Assembly (NCBI RefSeq): GCF_018967845.1
Contig: NZ_JAHLZZ010000001.1
Coordinates: 1,240,001-1,304,000, forward strand
Direction: 5' to 3'
Source of the DNA: Hymenobacter siberiensis
GTDB lineage: Bacteria; Bacteroidota; Bacteroidia; Cytophagales; Hymenobacteraceae
DNA: 64,000 nucleotides
Under the pieces are notes generated by a model. It had not been told where the DNA came from and did no database searches. It saw nothing but the letters and a program-made list of their open reading frames with translations. Positions within the stretch are counted from its first letter, which is position 1; each line of letters starts with the position of its first letter. The position numbers were made by a program, and so were the translations under genes. This document shows positions 62,386 to 64,000 of this stretch, one piece after another.

Positions 62386-62687
62386 TGCGAAGCGCCGCTT
62401 CGCATACCCTCGGCGCTGGCCGCAGTTTAGCGCGTAGCGCGTAACTGCTGGCCTATGGATAAGGCGAGTTTGTAACTCGCCGCTGGATGATGTGGGTACG
62501 GGATTGCCGCTTCGCGGCAGCGAGTTGCAAACTCGCATTACGTGGTGGCTCGCAGTTACGCGCTACGCGCTAAACTGCGGCCAGCGGGCCCATAAACTGC
62601 GGCAGCATCGTTCCTGCGCAGTAACAGTCGATTAAAACCCGCCCCAAAGGTTTGGGGGATTTGCCCGAATCATCCTGACAAAAGCAA
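62386..62687. repeat. Composite of nested inverted repeats before the glutamate dehydrogenase gene
   Basis: No gene is seen here. A small hairpin GCGAAGCG/CGCTTCGC lies at about 62389-62405. A 35-bp outer arm (62413-62448, from CGCTGGCCGCAGTTTAGCGC) pairs with 62552-62586. Between them are two further hairpins, GGCGAGTTTGTAACTCGCC at about 62463-62481 and GCGAGTTGCAAACTCGC at about 62520-62536. Arms contain TAGCGCGTAGCGCGTAA and are unlike the TCATGC type. Confidence 0.8.
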
Positions 62688-62695
62688 TACCTTTG
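62688..62695 (+). promoter_or_regulatory. -7 box before the glutamate dehydrogenase gene
   Basis: TACCTTTG matches TAnnTTTG, 57 bp before the start codon. TTTG at 62660-62663 could be the -33 element, but the spacing of 24 bp is longer than usual. Confidence 0.55.
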
Positions 62696-62752
62696 CGGCC
62701 CTAAACCGTACCTGTTATCCCACCCAACCCCATCCCTAAATCCCCTTCCCGA

Positions 62753-64000
62753 ATGACAGCCCACACTGTGTACAAGGAGCCGGCTCCGATAATGGACCGT
62801 GAAAACCCGCTCGAATCTATGATGTCGCGTTTCAACATCGCGGCCGAAATCCTCGGCCTCGACGACGAAACCTACAACGTTCTCAAAGCGCCCGATAAGC
62901 AAGTCATCGTGAACCTGCCCGTGACGATGGACAATGGCAAATTGCGCGTATTCGAAGGCTACCGCGTGATTCACAACACCATCCTCGGCCCCAGCAAGGG
63001 CGGCATTCGCTATGATAAGCATGTGCACCTCGACGAGGTGAAGGCCCTCGCAGCCTGGATGACCTGGAAGTGCGCCGTGGTGGACATTCCCTACGGCGGT
63101 GCCAAAGGCGGCATTATTTGCGACCCCACCACCATGAGCGTCGGCGAGCTGGAGCGCCTCACCCGCGCCTACACGTTGGCCCTGAAAGACGTTTTCGGCC
63201 CCGACCGCGATATTCCGGCCCCCGACATGGGCACCGGCCCGCGCGAAATGGCCTGGCTGATGGACGAATTCTCGAAAACGGTAGGCGCGACCTCGCCCGC
63301 CGTAGTAACCGGCAAGCCGCTGGTAATGGGCGGCTCGCTGGGCCGCACCGAGGCCACCGGCCGTGGCGTAATGGTATCCGCGCTGGCCGCCCTGGCCAAG
63401 CTGGGCCTGGAGCCCACCGAAGTATCGGCCGCCGTGCAGGGCTTCGGCAACGTAGGCTCGTGGGCCGCCAAGCTGCTGAGCGAGAAAGGGGTAAAGATTA
63501 AGGCCGTGAGCGACGTATCGGGCGCTTACTGGAACGCTGATGGCATCAATATCGACGAAGCCATTGCCTACAAAAACGTGCACGCGGGCCGCCTCGACGG
63601 CTACGCCGGTGCCACGCTGATGGAAAATGCCGACGACCTGCTGACCGCCGATGTGGACGTGCTGGTGCCCGCCGCCGTGGAGGACGTTATCACCGAGCAC
63701 AACGCCCGCGACATCAAGGCCAAGCTCATCGTGGAAGGTGCCAACGGCCCCACCTCGGCCTCAGCCGACCCCATTATCAACGAAAAGGGCATTCTTGTGG
63801 TGCCGGATATTCTGGCCAACTCGGGCGGCGTCACGGTGTCGTACTTCGAGTGGGTGCAGAACCGCCAGGGCTTCAAGTGGACCGAGGAAATGGTGACCGA
63901 GCGCGCCGACCGCATCATGTCCGACGCTTTCGAGAAGGTGTACCAGACCAGCGTGAAATATAAAATCCCGATGCGCATCGCGGCCTACGTCGTGAGCATC
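62753..64000 (+). CDS. Glutamate dehydrogenase (Glu/Leu/Phe/Val dehydrogenase family), 3' end outside window
   Basis: The visible 416 residues cover nearly all of a family-length enzyme that interconverts glutamate and 2-oxoglutarate. Marks are GPSKGGIRYDKHV, the catalytic-Lys region AAWMTWKCAVVDIPYGGAKGGI, PAPDMGTGPREMAW, the nucleotide motif AVQGFGNVGSWAAKLL, and DILANSGGVTVSYFEWVQNRQGF. The start is ATG at 62753. Cofactor preference cannot be told. The gene is open to the end of the window. Confidence 0.95.
   Translation, partial: MTAHTVYKEPAPIMDRENPLESMMSRFNIAAEILGLDDETYNVLKAPDKQVIVNLPVTMDNGKLRVFEGYRVIHNTILGPSKGGIRYDKHVHLDEVKALAAWMTWKCAVVDIPYGGAKGGIICDPTTMSVGELERLTRAYTLALKDVFGPDRDIPAPDMGTGPREMAWLMDEFSKTVGATSPAVVTGKPLVMGGSLGRTEATGRGVMVSALAALAKLGLEPTEVSAAVQGFGNVGSWAAKLLSEKGVKIKAVSDVSGAYWNADGINIDEAIAYKNVHAGRLDGYAGATLMENADDLLTADVDVLVPAAVEDVITEHNARDIKAKLIVEGANGPTSASADPIINEKGILVVPDILANSGGVTVSYFEWVQNRQGFKWTEEMVTERADRIMSDAFEKVYQTSVKYKIPMRIAAYVVSI

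Overview
The window looks like a chromosomal segment of a GC-rich member of the Bacteroidota, most like Hymenobacter or a close relative. This rests on the protein families present (OMP_b-brl_3-type barrels, STN-type TonB-dependent receptor with FecR and ECF sigma factor, PorT-like porin, GG-leader class I lanthipeptide precursors), the absence of Shine-Dalgarno sequences before most starts, and several -7 promoter boxes of the type TAnnTTTG. No species call is possible. No rRNA, tRNA or CRISPR array was seen.

Region 1 (1-14.7 kb) is an accessory region for ribosomally made, modified peptides. A leftward operon holds four class I lanthipeptide precursors (three identical, in tandem), a full-length LanB dehydratase, a short HlyD-like adaptor, an outer-membrane barrel, a LanC-like protein and a C39-peptidase ABC exporter cut by the window edge. 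Upstream lies a GG-leader peptide with an acidic, Cys-free core and a LytS-type histidine kinase. A rightward mini-locus follows: a Ser/Thr-rich, Cys-free small peptide with a canonical promoter and a strong hairpin after it, then a second LanC-like protein. Both LanC-like proteins appear to lack the zinc ligands needed for cyclisation, which is the most unusual feature of the window.

Region 2 (14.8-23.6 kb) is a molybdenum cofactor cluster (moeA, moaC, a fused mobA, moaE, moaD, moaA) with an SDR reductase, a porin and two decayed genes (S41 peptidase, alpha/beta hydrolase). The molybdenum theme continues with a MOT1-type molybdate transporter (28.9-30.1 kb), fdhD, a small unknown protein and an FdhF/YdeP-type molybdoenzyme (41.7-45.7 kb).

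Region 3 (23.8-36.3 kb) holds two MFS transporters, a cupin, an atypical SDR, a cobalamin riboswitch in front of a thioesterase, and a leftward group of AEC transporter, DctA, glycerate kinase, tartrate dehydrogenase and a haloacetate-dehalogenase-like hydrolase. The last group reads as a route from tartrate to phosphoglycerate.

Region 4 (36.4-41.4 kb) is a cell-surface signalling unit (sigma factor, FecR, STN TonB-dependent receptor). Region 5 (45.9-64 kb) is mixed housekeeping and accessory genes: hemA, an EamA transporter, an LpxR-like deacylase, a RAYT transposase, an amino acid permease, an IS5-type element with a -1 frameshift, three tandem Cys-motif/CarboxypepD paralogues, a lipocalin-like hydrolase, a histidine kinase, dus, a CPBP protease, cdsA and a glutamate dehydrogenase running off the right edge.

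Dispersed through the intergenic spaces are about ten long inverted repeats sharing the arm TCATGC...GCATCTC. One lies directly beside the RAYT gene, suggesting a REP/RAYT system.
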